From: Raphanus sativus
Taxonomy: Eukaryota; Streptophyta; Magnoliopsida; Brassicales; Brassicaceae
Reading direction: 5' to 3'
Length of the DNA stretch: 64,000 nt
Assembly (NCBI RefSeq): GCF_000801105.2
Contig: NC_079511.1
Span: forward strand, 21,847,792-21,911,791
Shown here: positions 1 to 11,764 of the stretch, piece after piece
How the letters are laid out: each line of letters begins with the position of its first letter
How positions within the stretch are numbered: the first letter of the stretch is position 1
Program-made: the position numbers and the translations under genes
The notes under the pieces: generated by a model
What the model was told of the DNA's origin: nothing
Databases searched by the model: none
What the model saw: only the letters and a program-made list of their open reading frames with translations

Positions 1-3000
1 GCATATAAGGATGAAGAGGAGTATTGGCATCAGAAAAGTCGAAATACGTGGTATTCATCGGGGGACCTAAATACTAATTTTTATCATGCACTCACAAGGC
101 AAAGACGAATTCGCAATAGGATTGTCGGCCTTTATGATGAGGCTGGTTCTTGGGTAACGGATGTGGATGGAGTGGAGAAGGTGGCCGTGGATTATTTCGG
201 GAATCTGTTCACGACTACGGATCCTTCCAATTTTGATAATTTTTTGGAGGAGGTAACGCCAGCTATCTCCTATCAGATGAATCAACGTCTTCTCCGGGTG
301 GCAACGGAGGAAGAGGTGAAAAAAGCCTTATTTATGATGCATCCAGAGAAGGCTCCGGGACCGGATGGAATGACTGCCCTGTTTTTCAGATTTCTTGGCA
401 CATTATAATAGATGACCTGGTGGAATTGGTAAATCATTTTTTTATTACAGGAGATATGGATCCAAGGTTAAACCTTACCAATATTTGCATGATTCCAAAA
501 ACGGAGAGACCTACACGGATGACAGAATTAAGACCCATCAGTCTCTTTAATGTGGGATATAAGATCATATCAAAAGTGCTTTGTGAAAGGCTGAAAATAT
601 GTTTTCCAAGACTTATATCGGAAACAAAATCGGCTTTTGTACCAGGAAGGTTGATTTCAGATAATATTCTGATTGCTCAAGAGATGTTTCATGGATTGAG
701 GACAAATAAATCTTGTCAAAACAAGTATATGGCAATAAAGACGGATATGAGTAAAGCATATGATAGAGTGGAATGGGACTTTATTCAAGCTCTACTTAAT
801 AAATTAGGTTTTGATCCACATTGGACAAAACTGATGATGGGATGTATTTCTTCGGTTCAGTATCGGGTACTGCTAAATGGTCAACCAAAGGGACTTATCA
901 CTCCAGAAAGGGGACTTAGGCAGGGGGACCCACTATCCCCATATCTTTTTATTTTGTGTACAGAGGCGCTAATTGCAAATATCAAGAAAGCGGAACAAGG
1001 AAAACAATTGATGGAATGAAAGTAGCAAGAGCTTGCCCATCAATATCTCACCTGCTGTTTGCAGATGATAGTCTTTTCTTTTGTAAGGCACAGAAGGATG
1101 AATGTGGGACTATTCTCAGGATTCTAAAGGAGTATGAGGCTGTCTCGGGTCAACTGATTAATTTTCAAAAATCGTCAATCCAATTTGGACATAAGATTGA
1201 GGAAGATAGGAGGCAAGAGATGAGGGATATATTGGGGATTCCGAACATAGGAGGTGTGGGGTCGTACCTGGGATTACCAGAAAACATAAGTGGTTCTAAG
1301 GTACAAGTATTTGGTTTTGTACAAGATCGAGTAGACACAAGAATTAATGGGTGGACTTTTTGGTTTTTTACTAAAGGCGGGAAGGAAGTGGTTATTAAGT
1401 CGGTGATTACGGCTTTACCAAACCATGTAATGTCCTGTTATAGACTACCACAAACTACTATAAAGAAGCTTACATGTACGGTAGCGAAATTTTGGTGGAG
1501 TCCCGGGGGCAGTACGAAAGGTATGCACTGGAAATCATGGGATAAGGTATGTCTTCCCAAGGAGGAGGGTGGTCTAGGTTTCAAGGATATTTTGAATTTT
1601 AATACGGCAATGCTTGGAAAACAACTTTGGCATCTAATAAATAAACCGGATACTCTATTCGCTCGAGTATTCGAGGGTCGGTATTTCAGGAACGCTTCAC
1701 CCCTGGAACCAATCCGTTCTTACTCCCCTTCATATGGTTGGAGGAGTATAGTATCTGCACGATCTCTGGTTAGCAAAGGACTAATTAAAAGGGTGGGAAC
1801 GGGTTCATCTATCTCAGTATGGAATGATCCTTGGCTCCCAACCACTCGCCCGAGACCTGCAAACAAAAATAATCACAATTTATTTCCGGAACTTACGGTG
1901 GATTCGCTTATTATTCCAGGTTCTCGAACTTGGAACTTACAAGCGATTCGGGCTTTGGTGGATCCTTTGGATGCAAAGATTATTGAGAGTATACCTCTCA
2001 GTAGGATTTGTATTGAAGATAAGGATGGCTGGCATTTTACCAAAAATAGAAAATATACGGTTAAATCAGGCGATGAGGTGGAAAGGGTTTACCCCGATAA
2101 AGAAAAGCAACTAGCTTTCTATGGACCGACGGTAGATGCTTTGAAAGCTTTTTGTTGGCAGGTCAAGTGCCCACCAAAGATGAAGCATTTTCTATGGCAG
2201 ATTGTCTCAGGGTGTGTTGCGATCAAAAAGAATTTAAAATCACGAGGAATGCAAGGGGAAATTAATTGTGACAGATGTGGAAGTGCTGAGGAATCTTTAA
2301 ATCATGTATTTTTTGAATGTCCTCCAGCGCGGCAAATATGGGCATTATCAGCTATACCAACAAATCCAAATGTTTTCCCCTCGGAATCATTGTTTACTAA
2401 TATGGATCATTTATTCTGGAGAGTCTTACCCAAGATGAATGATCATCAGTTTGTGTGGATCCTATGGTATATTTGGAAAGCAAGGAATAGCAAAGTTTTT
2501 AGTAACCTGGATGTTGATGCCAGGGATACGCTAAAACTGGCTGAGACGGAATCTACTATGTGGGCTGCGACCCAAGATTTGACTACCCGACATTCCATAT
2601 CACCGCAGGTACATCAGCCTCCCTCAATTCCAGGAGATGGTGCTTTACAGATGGTTCGTGGAAGGATAAAGATTCTTTTTCGGGACAAGGCTGGTTCAGT
2701 ACTCTCGAAGGTTATGAAGGACTAATGGGGGCCCAAAATGTGCGGGCAAGTTTGTCTCCCCTCCACTCGGAGGTGGAAGCATTGATTTGGGCGATGGAAT
2801 GTATGAGGAATCTACGTCAATTTCAGGTTACGTTTGCAACGGATTGTTCACAGTTGGTGAAGATGGTTTCGGAACCAGAAGAGTGGCCGGCGTTTGCAAG
2901 TTATCTGGAGGATATCAAGAGTTTACAAAGTAGCTTCCACAGCTCACAGATCATTCATGTACCAAGGACGGCAAATTCAAGGGCGGATCGTTTAGCACGC

Positions 3001-3075
3001 AGTGCCAGACAACAATCGTCTTTTGTCATTCACATGGATGCCGAGCTACCGGTTTGGTGTACAGAGTCAATATGA
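1..3075 (+). pseudogene. LINE ORF2 remnant: reverse transcriptase, zf-RVT and RNase H-like domains
   Basis: This encodes the replicase of an L1-type element, which would nick the target and copy RNA into DNA in the nucleus. Seen in sequence: frame 1 from base 1 to 408; frame 3 from about 385 to 1017 with DMSKAYDRVEWDF and GLRQGDPLSPYLF; frame 2 from about 1010 with LLFADD, the catalytic FADD box, and a Cys/His segment at about 2260-2320 (CDRC...HVFFEC). Frame 1 resumes near 2640 with CFTDGSW of an RNase H-like domain and ends at 3075. The shifts near 385, 1010 and 2636 are needed to keep conserved blocks together, so this is a pseudogene. The subfamily is not assigned. Confidence 0.88.
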
Positions 3076-3102
3076 GTCTGTATTTTTTATGACAAAAAAA
3101 AA
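1..3102 (+). mobile_element. Non-LTR retrotransposon (LINE), 5' end outside window, degenerate
   Basis: The open frame is already running at base 1, so the element continues to the left of the window. Downstream come reverse transcriptase, a zinc-binding segment and an RNase H domain in the order usual for plant L1-type LINEs. After the last stop there is only a short tail, ending in an A-run near 3094-3102, which I take as the 3' terminus. The target duplication cannot be checked because the 5' end is missing. At least three frame breaks show the copy is inactive. Confidence 0.88.
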
Positions 3103-4116
3103 GGTTATAATATTTAAATACCTAGTCAAAGAAAATCGTATATGCATTTATAAAATCGAATTTGCATTTATAAAAATCATATCAGTTGCAAAAATAAATA
3201 TCAATGGTCAAAATATGCATTTAAAATGTTTCAAAAATTTATCAGTTACAAAGCAAGCAATGACAGTCAAAAATATGCAATCAATTGGTTTTATTATCGA
3301 TTTTATTTTGGTTGACTGAATTTTAGGGGGGCTGGCCGAAAATGACACAGCAAGGGATCGATGGTTTTTGATCTTTTGGATTTTTGATTTTGCTGGTTGA
3401 AAAACCAAGCAAGAGGATAAAGATTGATATGTGTAATGGTCAACGAGGCACATATCTGGCTGGTTTAAGGGTTTTGATGGTGAGGTATTGATAACCGGCT
3501 TATACAACCTGCTGGAACAGCTGGTGATGCGGATGAACAAAAGTTCTGATTATTGGTTTTAATCCTTTAGACAAATCCAGATTTAAGGCCGGATCATATA
3601 GGATAAAGGGAGAGCCGATTAATGACTTACAAACCAAAAAGGGGATTTAGGATTTCACATAATTTATTAGATTCAAAGTTTTATAATCAAGATTCATATA
3701 GATCTTTATGTGATTTAATAAGTTTTTACAGACTTTAGAGATTCAGAATAATTTTAAAATCAATATACTTATAGAACTTTTGATTCAAGAATAATATTTT
3801 AGATAATAATTTAGAACAACAGATTTTTATAAGATTTTAGGATTCATATAGATCCAGGATATGATCATATAGTGGTCTTATAAACTTGTTCTTAGATTTT
3901 AGATTTTGATTAAGGTTTTGATTAGTTTACCTTTTTCTCAACTAGGAATTTGAATGGACCACCTTGAGTAAGAGGCTGAGAGCTGGCCGGAAACTGAGAG
4001 AGAGAGAGAGGAGTCGCCGGCGGAACAAGGCTGAGCGCCGGAGGAGCTGGCCGGAAAAAGGGAACTCCGGTGGAGAGAGATTTCTCAGGTAGAGAGAGCT
4101 TTTCGTGCTGATAACG
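3103..4116 (-). mobile_element. Probable internal leader of a minus-strand LTR element
   Basis: This stretch sits just inside the LTR at 4117-4444. On the minus strand, immediately after the LTR, it reads CGTTATCAGCACGA, a motif often found after the 5' LTR of plant LTR elements and taken here as the primer-binding region. A CT-rich, CCGG-rich leader follows. I see no gag or pol reading frame; the longest minus-strand frame, about 3208-3540, matches nothing I recognise. No second LTR is visible before the LINE end at about 3102, so the element looks truncated. Its left limit is a guess. Confidence 0.45.
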
Positions 4117-4444
4117 TGTTATAATATGAGAGAAGTGATTGCTGTGAAAGTTGTGTCTTTTTCATTAGCTCTTGCCACTTATATATAGTGGGATCATACA
4201 AGGGTTTACATCAAATGAGAATCTACACATTGAATACACATTGACTACATTCATTACAATATCAAGACTTGGTCAAAGCTCGTAAATGTTCTGGTTGAAT
4301 GAGTCTTCATCTTGACTAGTCTTGGACGGAATGTAGATGGACCGGTGTGACGGAATGTAGACGGGTCGGATAGACGGGTCGGATGTAAATCTCCTTGGTC
4401 TTGGTTATGGGCAATCCACACAATCCATACTATGGATTATAACA
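4117..4444 (-). repeat. LTR (328 bp) of a minus-strand retrotransposon
   Basis: The segment begins TGTTATAAT and ends ATTATAACA, a perfect 9-bp terminal inverted repeat of the TG...CA type. On the minus strand a TATA box (CTATATATAAG, about 4177-4190) lies about 65 bp before the LTR end. The PBS-like motif directly follows on the minus-strand 3' side. Only one LTR is visible. Confidence 0.65.
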
Positions 4445-5290
4445 TTATATTTTTTCTTCAATAACGGAAAAAAAAACCAGCTGAAGCTATGGTCAACATT
4501 TGTTCCATTAACATCTCAAATTCAATGATTCATTAAATGAAAAGCATCAAATGCCTCTGGTGTAACTCATGTTTGAAGTTATCTGATTTGTAACAAAAAA
4601 AATGGATAAAAACAGAAGAAAGAGATGAAAAATCAGTAGAATAACACAAGGAGGAAGACGATAATTGAATCTACAATGGTAAAAGACGTCATGTGATGAT
4701 GATTCATGGCGACATAGCTTCTACCAGAGGAACTGCGTTTTTGACTAGATGTCCGTGGAGGAGTGGAGATTGTGGAACCGGCTACTAGACGACAGCAGTG
4801 GAGGCATTGATATTGTGTAGTAAGATTGGCACAAAATAATTCATTTATCATGGACCTTTGCCTTTTATTGTTTTTGTTCTCACCAGAAAACTGAAACAGA
4901 GATGAATAGTATTATGAAGAAAAGTTTGATCATGAAAGAGCATTAATTCCACCATTGCAACCTTGAAGAAAGAGAAGAAAGAAACATGTGAAGAAGATGA
5001 TCAATTTAAAAGAAAAACAATTATATATAAAATTGAGTTTTTGTTTGGGTTAATTAATTTTAATTAGTTTGGTTAAGAGTAAACCGAATAAAACCAATAA
5101 ACCGATTTAAAATCATGGTTTATGGATAATTAAGTTTTAACTATCGTGTCGTGGAGAAATAAGTTTACAACTTTTAATTTGTGGTTATCTAGCACGAAGT
5201 CATAGTTTGGTGGGGTTTTACATATTTATATTAGATTATTTGCAATGGGAATATTGAATAAAAGATTAAAGAATTATGTGTTTTTGAAAA
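4445..5290. other. Intergenic AT-rich DNA, no gene seen
   Basis: No reading frame resembling a known protein is visible on either strand. A 72-codon minus-strand frame at 4633-4851 looks like chance. Poly-A and poly-T runs are frequent. Nothing else can be supported. Confidence 0.6.
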
Positions 5291-5426
5291 AAAAAAATGA
5301 TATTTGATTTTTTTTTAACATCGAAAGGCTGATCTATTACTCAAACTTGAGGTGGTCTGGATAACCAAACTGGAATAGAACAACCAAAGTAATAAAGAGA
5401 ACGATGGGAAAAAAATGATATTTGAT
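5291..5426 (-). mobile_element. Tiny 5'-truncated LINE/SINE tail with an 18-bp target duplication
   Basis: The 100-bp insert at 5309-5408 starts with an eight-T run (a poly-A tail on the minus strand). It is flanked by exact 18-bp copies of AAAAAAATGATATTTGAT at 5291-5308 and 5409-5426. That is the signature of target-primed reverse transcription. The insert has no Pol III boxes that I can see, so a 5'-truncated LINE 3' end is more likely than a SINE. Confidence 0.8.
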
Positions 5427-5810
5427 AGTATAGATGATTCGGTATATAAAATATTCAATATGAATAAGAAAAAGAAAAAGAAAAAGAAAAGGTGGAAACC
5501 ACCGATATAACATGTAAATTTTTAGAGATTTTGATTTTTTGCAAGAAGATCATTATTCTAAATTCTTTATAAATAAATACTAATTTTATTTAATTTGAAA
5601 ACATAAAATATTAATTAATCAGTAAAATATAGTACCAAATTTTATCAAAAGATAATTGTATTGTGTAAAGTTTAAATGTAAGTTCAGTGATAAGATGAAG
5701 TGAAAAATGTTGTGAAATGTTAAAAGATAAAAAAACAAGATGTAATCTTGAAATCGTTATGGTTAGTCCCGGGAAAACGGTCATTTCATACCCAACCTAT
5801 CGCGATATGT
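5427..5810. other. AT-rich spacer with a short GAAAAA repeat
   Basis: The stretch contains about four copies of an AAGAAA-type hexamer near 5465-5492. No coding sequence is seen. The foldback element begins near its right limit. Confidence 0.5.
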
Positions 5811-5814
5811 TCAA

Positions 5815-6915
5815 TTCATACCCGACTTATATGGTTGTGTCAAAACATACATGAACTTATATGGTCATGCTAAAACATACACAACTTATAGTTTTTGGCA
5901 AAATCATACACCAGTCGCAACATTAGCTGCCATGTCATCTATTTTTGTTCGTGTAGATGCAACGTCAGCTAATTTTGCTGATGAATATGCTATGTGTATA
6001 ATTTAAAAAATATATATTTAACTTTGTTATAAAAATAAAATTTTAGAAAATATAAATATTATATTTTTTTAGTAAAATTAACAAATATTAATTAATTACT
6101 TAATTAAATTCTAACTTATATAAGAGATATGTTCGTAAATATTTCAATCATATCAAAAACCGTCATTACAAGAGTTATATATATATTTAGTGATTCAAAT
6201 CTAATACTAGTGTTGCAGACGTATTATTCTTGATTAATCATGGTTGTGTTAATCTAAATTTCTAAATGTAAATAATATACTCATGATTAATAAAACGTAA
6301 AAATGAATCATGTTACACTTTATTAATCATGATTGTATTATTTACATTTAATCTAATTGTTTTAAATTTAAATAACATACCCTTGATTAGTAAAGCGTAA
6401 AAATAAATTATGTTACACTTTATAAATCAGGTTACGTTTTATTAATCATGAGTATGTTGTTTACATTTAAAAAGTTTAGATTAACACAACCATGATTAAA
6501 TCAAGAGTAACACGTCTCCAACACTAGCATTGGATTTGAATCATTACAATACATATATAACTCTTATAAGGACGGTTTTTGATTGGATCGAAACATTTAC
6601 GAATATATCTATTATATAAGATTAAAATTTAATTAAATAACTTTTGTTAATTTAACTAAATAATAAAAAATATAAATTTTACATTTTCTAAAAAAAAATA
6701 TTTTTATAACAAAATTATTTAGTTAAAAAAAATTATACATATAGCATCTTCGTCAACAAAATTAGCTGACGTTGCATCCACGTGAACAAAAGTAGATGAC
6801 ATGGCAGCTGATTTGGCGACCGGTATATGATTTTGTCAAAATATTATAAGTTGGGTATGTTTTGGCATGATCATATAAATTTAAGTATGTTTTTGCACAG
6901 CCATATAAATCATTG
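5815..6915. mobile_element. Large foldback (inverted-repeat) element, about 1.1 kb
   Basis: The left arm (about 5815-6360) is the imperfect reverse complement of the right arm (about 6375-6915). Examples: GCTGATGAATATGCTATGTG near 5980 pairs with the complement near 6745, and CTCATGATTAATAAAACGT near 6280 pairs with ACGTTTTATTAATCATGAG near 6450. The centre is near 6366. The outer arms carry short internal repeats of a cataccnnacttatatgg type. There is no ORF. The left side may extend to about 5765, where the right arm has no partner. The superfamily is not assignable without clean ends. Confidence 0.75.
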
Positions 6916-7182
6916 TTTACTGTCTCGTCTTGTTTTATTCGTCAAATTTGTTCATAACTTATTTATCTCAAAATCTGTCCATAACTTTTTTATCTCAATC
7001 AGCTTTTGCCGCCTAACTTGTCAATCATTATACTCACTAGTTTTAAAATTAATCACAAGTTATAAAGTTGATTTTTGTCATAGGCATGAATAAATTTGAT
7101 TAAGACTTTGCTAACCAACTAGGGGACTTTATGTCCATAAAAAAACAAAATATGATTGTTTGCGTCGGCACCTCGTGCAAGT

Positions 7183-7196
7183 TTATCAGTCCTTAT

Positions 7197-7200
<4 letters not shown>
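7183..7200. repeat. SINE target-site duplication, left copy
   Basis: TTATCAGTCCTTATGTTT is identical to 7398-7415 on the other side of the SINE. Confidence 0.9.
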
Positions 7201-7241
<41 letters not shown>

Positions 7242-7397
7242 ATAACCGTGGGGGTCCCAGGCTTCGCCCAGACTAATCCCACGAGGCCGACGGCAACCCA
7301 CGTATTCTTGCGATTTAACGCTAGCCCCGGTGGCCACCGCATGTCGAACCCAGGGCGCTTCCTCTTTGGCGCTTACCACTGGGCCACCATGTGATGG
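7201..7397 (-). mobile_element. tRNA-derived SINE
   Basis: On the minus strand the insert begins near 7397 with a Pol III A-box-like TGGCCCAGTGGTAAGCG and a B-box-like GGGTTCGACAT about 25 bp later. It ends in a 40-base poly-A (the T-run to 7240). The flanks are exact 18-bp repeats TTATCAGTCCTTATGTTT at 7183-7200 and 7398-7415. The long pure tail and the perfect target duplication argue for a fairly recent insertion. The family is probably one of the Brassicaceae SINEs, but I cannot name it. Confidence 0.9.
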
Positions 7398-7415
7398 TTA
7401 TCAGTCCTTATGTTT
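7398..7415. repeat. SINE target-site duplication, right copy
   Basis: This is an exact match to 7183-7200. Confidence 0.9.
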
Positions 7416-9255
7416 GAATCGAGAGTACATACTTGATTCCAAAAGTAGTAAAACTTTCCTTGATTCGATGTATTCTTCAAAATAGGATGCAAACACTTGT
7501 TATGTTTGTTATTCTTCTGGTTCTAAAAACCATTTTTAATCATCAACATATATAGATTCAATTGGTTTTAAACCAAACCAGAGATTAAACAAACCAAAAT
7601 AATTAAATTTTCCTTCACCAATTAAAAAGAATACGATGCAAAAGTCATATGGAATTGCTTATCGTCGATTTCAATTCTGCGGATAGATTGAAAACATAAT
7701 ATATATATATATATATATATGTCGCTTTCTTATGTATCAGCACCCTCTTTTAGTCTTTTACATGTGGAACATGTGCTCATTCTAGTTTCAAAAAATAAAT
7801 TGACCATTCCCATTTCCAGAGAAAAACATATGTCCATTATTTAGCAAATCGTATCTTTTTTGTTTTGGTATATTTGGATTTTAGTGTTTTCTGAAACCGT
7901 TTGTAATTGTCCAATATTGGGGTTTAATGAAAATAGTGTTTTTTTATTTAATCTAATCAATTAAAAGGGGAGTACAAATATAAATTACCCTTAGTTTTCA
8001 GAATTATTTACAATGGCATGCCACTAAAATTATTAGTTAATTTACATTTTATGATTTTTTGTCTTTTATGTTTAATTAATGCATTTCCAAAATCGAATTA
8101 TAACTAAAAATATATGACAACAATAATTAATAAACCTAACTTTAAATTGTTAAGAAAAATATTGTTTTTAAATTTATATAATTATATTTTTTATTTATAA
8201 TAACTAACAAATAAAAGTCACATAAAAAGAATCATTTATATAATATATAAATTTATTATCTTACATATATTTTCATATAAATAATACCTCAATGTAAGTT
8301 CATACTATGATAAATGTTGAAAGTATAAATTATATAGCACCATATATTTTAAATAATATATACAACAATTTTCTTATACATTATCATAAAATTTTGATCC
8401 ATAAAAGAACTAAAATACATTTTTACGGATATACAAATCATATTCTAAAAGGTATGAATGATACCATTGATGGTTTACAAGACAAAATAAAATTACTCAA
8501 TATAAACTATAAATTATTAATTTTAAAAATGTCATATTAAATAATTATTTAATCAAGTAAATTTTAAAAATTTATATTATCACTTATATAAATAAACACT
8601 TATTACGAATTTAGATCACGTTCCTACCTATTTAGCCATTTAAAATTTTCAAAAAAAATATATGTTTTTTTAAATCTTGCTAACCAAATTTAAATTCATA
8701 TATTTAGTATCGTCATAATCTTTAGTATAACAATATTATTTAGAAAGTTAACCAAGAAGCAATAACAATTAAATATTATATTCATAAATCAATTAAGTTG
8801 ATATGTACAATCGGCCAAGACGGCTACAATCCTTCCTAACATGATAAAATATTTTTACAGTACATAGACCTTCTCTATTTTGAAATTATGGATATAATTA
8901 TACAAATCAAATATTCTATGGAATAAATTTCTTACAATTGTTTTATTTTCTTACAGATGTTATAACTAATATATCAATTTTTAATACCATACTAACTCAT
9001 ATTATCTATTTTTCTTACTTTTAATTCAAAAATTTTATTTTTTAGATATTTTATATATAAATCTAATTATAAAAATTTTGGATTTGTTTTTATGATGTCC
9101 AATAAATATCGGTCATAGGATTTATTGTAGACGCAGAAAAGAATTATTCGATGTAATTAAACATAGTGTTATTTCTCAAAATATTATATTAGCATACACA
9201 TTGCAAATCATGTCTAACATTTAGTACAAAAAAGATAAAGAAATGAAAATTGACA
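7416..9255. other. AT-rich noncoding DNA, possibly the body of a Helitron
   Basis: No protein-coding frame of interest is visible. A TA microsatellite lies at about 7700-7720. Because a Helitron-like 3' end follows at 9254-9284, part of this stretch is probably the body of a non-autonomous Helitron. I could not find a convincing TC 5' terminus. Confidence 0.45.
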
Positions 9256-9284
9256 CCCGTTCGGTCGAGCGGGTCAAAATCTAG
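9254..9284 (+). mobile_element. Helitron 3' terminus (hairpin plus CTAG)
   Basis: A short palindrome (ACCCGTTCGGTCGAGCGGGT) is followed by CAAAAT and CTAG, then a T. This is the 3' architecture of Helitrons: a hairpin about 10 bp before CTRR, inserted at an A/T target. The 5' end was not located. Confidence 0.6.
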
Positions 9285-9479
9285 TTAAGAATTATTCTTG
9301 GGTCACCCCTACGGTGAACATGTAGGTGCATCAACCAATAAAAATCAGTTATTTCATAATTGATATATTTTAAAAAAGAAAATAAAATATTATCAAATTA
9401 TATTATTTTTAAAATAAAAAAGTAAAAAAGAAAATAATAGTAGCTACACAAAAAAAATTTAAAATATTTTTAACATCAT

Positions 9480-9890
9480 AAAAAAACACTAAACTCTAAA
9501 CCATAAATACTAAACCTTTGAGTATACTCTAAACCCTTAGATAATCCTAAACTCTAAACCATAAACCTTCATATATGAAGAAAAAAAGTTAAAATATTTG
9601 AACGCTGTCGTCAAAATACTAAACTTCAAACCCTAGACTCTAAACTATAAACTCTTAACCCTTGGATAATTCTAAACTCTAAATCAATAACTCTAAACAC
9701 TAAAACACTAAATCTGAAGAATACTAAATCCTTAATCATAATCCCTAAACTTTCTTTAGGATTAAAGATTTAGTATTTTTAAAAATTAGTGTTTAGCGTT
9801 TTTAATTTAGGGTTTAAAATTTATTCAAGGTTTAGGATTTACTCAAGAGTTTAGGATTTAGAGTTTAGTGTTTAGTGTTTTGATAACGGC
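9480..9890. repeat. Degenerate telomere-like (CTAAACC) repeats in opposed orientation
   Basis: There are many short units such as CTAAACTCTAAACC and AAACCCTAGACTC up to about 9760, then the reverse type TTTAGGGTTTAAAATT up to 9890. The units are irregular and mixed, so this is not a clean telomere array. It lies wholly inside the foldback element. Confidence 0.7.
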
Positions 9891-9897
9891 GCTAAAA

Positions 9898-11332
9898 TCT
9901 CTATCTCTATAATATTATTTGAGAAGTCAGTTTCTTATGTGGCACTCTCACGTTAATTCTCACGGTAGTTGATTACAATGATACCCTTGATAAATCAAAT
10001 TTATCTAAGTATCAGTATTAAATATTTGTTTTATTTTCTTTTTTTTTATTTAGGTTTCCTTTTTCTTTTTCCTCAAATTGCCTATATAATAAAGAAAATT
10101 TATAAATCAAAAAACATAAATATCTTTTATATATAGTGTAATTCATAATAAGGGAAGTTTACAAAATAATCTTGATTTTAAAGTAAATAAATAATCTTTC
10201 CTTTTAAAAATAATCTTAAACAACATTATATATATTTTAAAAGTATTAAACATTTTATTTAAAATCAATCTATTTAAAAATTATTACAAAACAATTTAAA
10301 TAACATAAACTAAGATATCTTTGATGAATAAAATTTGATTTAATATTTTTATGCTCCCTTTTATATTTTAAAATAACATATATGATAAAGAATATATTTA
10401 TAAACCTTAAAGCGAAAATAGTTTTTATATATAATGTGATTTTAGAAAAAGGAAAGTTTAGAAAAATTATCTTGATTTAAAATAAATAATTTATCTTCCT
10501 TTTTAGAATGTATCATTATGTTTTAATGCAATTGCATCTATCATCACTTTGTTTTATAATTTATTTTTGAAAATTAACATACACCAAATTACTAAGTCCT
10601 ATAATTTGATATGGTTGAATTAGATTAGAAAATTATATTTGAATTTGACGGAATATAAGTAACACAGTATGCCCACAAATGAGTAACAATATACCCACAA
10701 ATGAGTAACAAGACCAATCCAATTTTTTACACAAAGTCAAACATTAAATAAAAATAATATATTTTCATTTATACTAATTTTTAATACATATAAATTATTG
10801 AACGACTCAACATATTACTAAATAAATATGAAATTCTCAAATAATATTACAAATATAGTAACCAACTATTACAATTAACTATCATTATTATATTTATTTA
10901 TGTAACTTTGAACTGATCAACACTTTAGTTCATTTTTACTATTTGATTCTCAAAATAACATATATTAAATTATACATAATCTTACAAAATATATATACAG
11001 ATATAAGACAAAAATCAAATTACATGAAAATAACAAAATTTTAATATGTATAACAAAAATATCTTAGTTGAATCGAAAAATTCAATCTTAACTAATATAT
11101 CAAAATAATAATCAAACAGTCGTGATATTATATATCCAAAATTATACGTCTAATTAAAATAACATAATTTTATTTAAAATAAACCATATATATTGATTAC
11201 AATATAAAATATCAGAATAATTAAAATTTAAAAACAATATCTTAATAAATTATTATATTGTAAATAAATTATTATAATGCATTTACTTTATAAATATTTA
11301 TATCCGTGCATGAGCACGGAAAAATCACCTAG
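9898..11332 (+). mobile_element. Non-autonomous Helitron nested in the foldback element
   Basis: The 5' end TCTCTATCTCTATAATATTA follows a host A at 9897. The 3' end has the hairpin CCGTGCATGAGCACGG at 11303-11318, then AAAAATCAC and CTAG at 11329-11332, followed by a host T. Both termini and the A/T insertion rule fit Helitrons. The 1,435-bp body is AT-rich with no Rep/helicase frame, so it depends on a partner in trans. Confidence 0.8.
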
Positions 11333-11722
11333 TATTTTTTTAAAAAACCTTTTTTCATATATTACTATTTTATTTATTTTTAACTTTTTATTTTAAAAAT
11401 ATAATATAACTTGACAATATTTTTTCTAAAAGATATGATTGTGAAATAACTGATTTTTATTGGTTGATAGGGGATGAACCCAAGAATAAGTTTTTAATTA
11501 ATGACAAATAGTTACTGAAGAAATAGTATGTTTATCATGTGATGTGGTAGAAGAACGAACCACGTCCTTATCTGACAAACGTAGATGTCTTAAGCCAGCC
11601 TGGCTACCTCATCAATGTCGTAATTTATCCACAGCCACATGTGATGCGGGGCTCCAAGTCAGCTGTCCATCAAGCAGCCTTACATCAATAACGTCCCCCA
11701 AAAAAACACACGAAGCCTTACA

Positions 11723-11729
11723 TATAAAG
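11723..11729 (+). promoter_or_regulatory. TATA box of the GH3 gene
   Basis: TATAAAG lies 36-42 bp before the ATG at 11765. The spacing implies a very short 5' leader, or transcription from a site further up. It is the only good TATA in the 200 bp ahead of the start. Confidence 0.5.
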
Positions 11730-11764
11730 CCAAACCATTCCATTTAAGCTAGAGATAACCAAAT

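Larger units (their letters stand above)
9292..11489. mobile_element. Foldback MITE with telomere-like interior, interrupted by a Helitron
   Basis: The left end TTATTCTTGGGTCACCCC and the block CAACCAATAAAAATCAGTTATTTC (about 9332-9355) recur in reverse complement at about 11437-11489. The interior (about 9480-9890) is a degenerate CTAAACCCTAAA-like array that switches strand near 9770: CTAAAC-type on the left, GTTTAG-type on the right. Without the nested Helitron (9898-11332) the element is about 0.76 kb. No clean target duplication was found. Mutator-like foldback is possible but unproven. Confidence 0.7.

Noticed and set aside
3208..3540. 110-codon minus-strand frame near the first LTR
   Set aside because: It has no Gag, protease or knuckle features and composition typical of chance frames in this AT-rich region.
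7119..7394. Open frames of 86-87 codons on both strands
   Set aside because: They are translations of a SINE and its poly-T/poly-A run, not protein genes.
8868..8900. TCTCTATTTTGAAATTATGG as the 5' end of the Helitron finishing at 9284
   Set aside because: It starts with TC and is Helitron-like, but the base before it is T rather than the expected A, and no related copy could be compared.
9480..9890. Interstitial telomere array
   Set aside because: The units are irregular, change strand in the middle and are confined to a foldback element.
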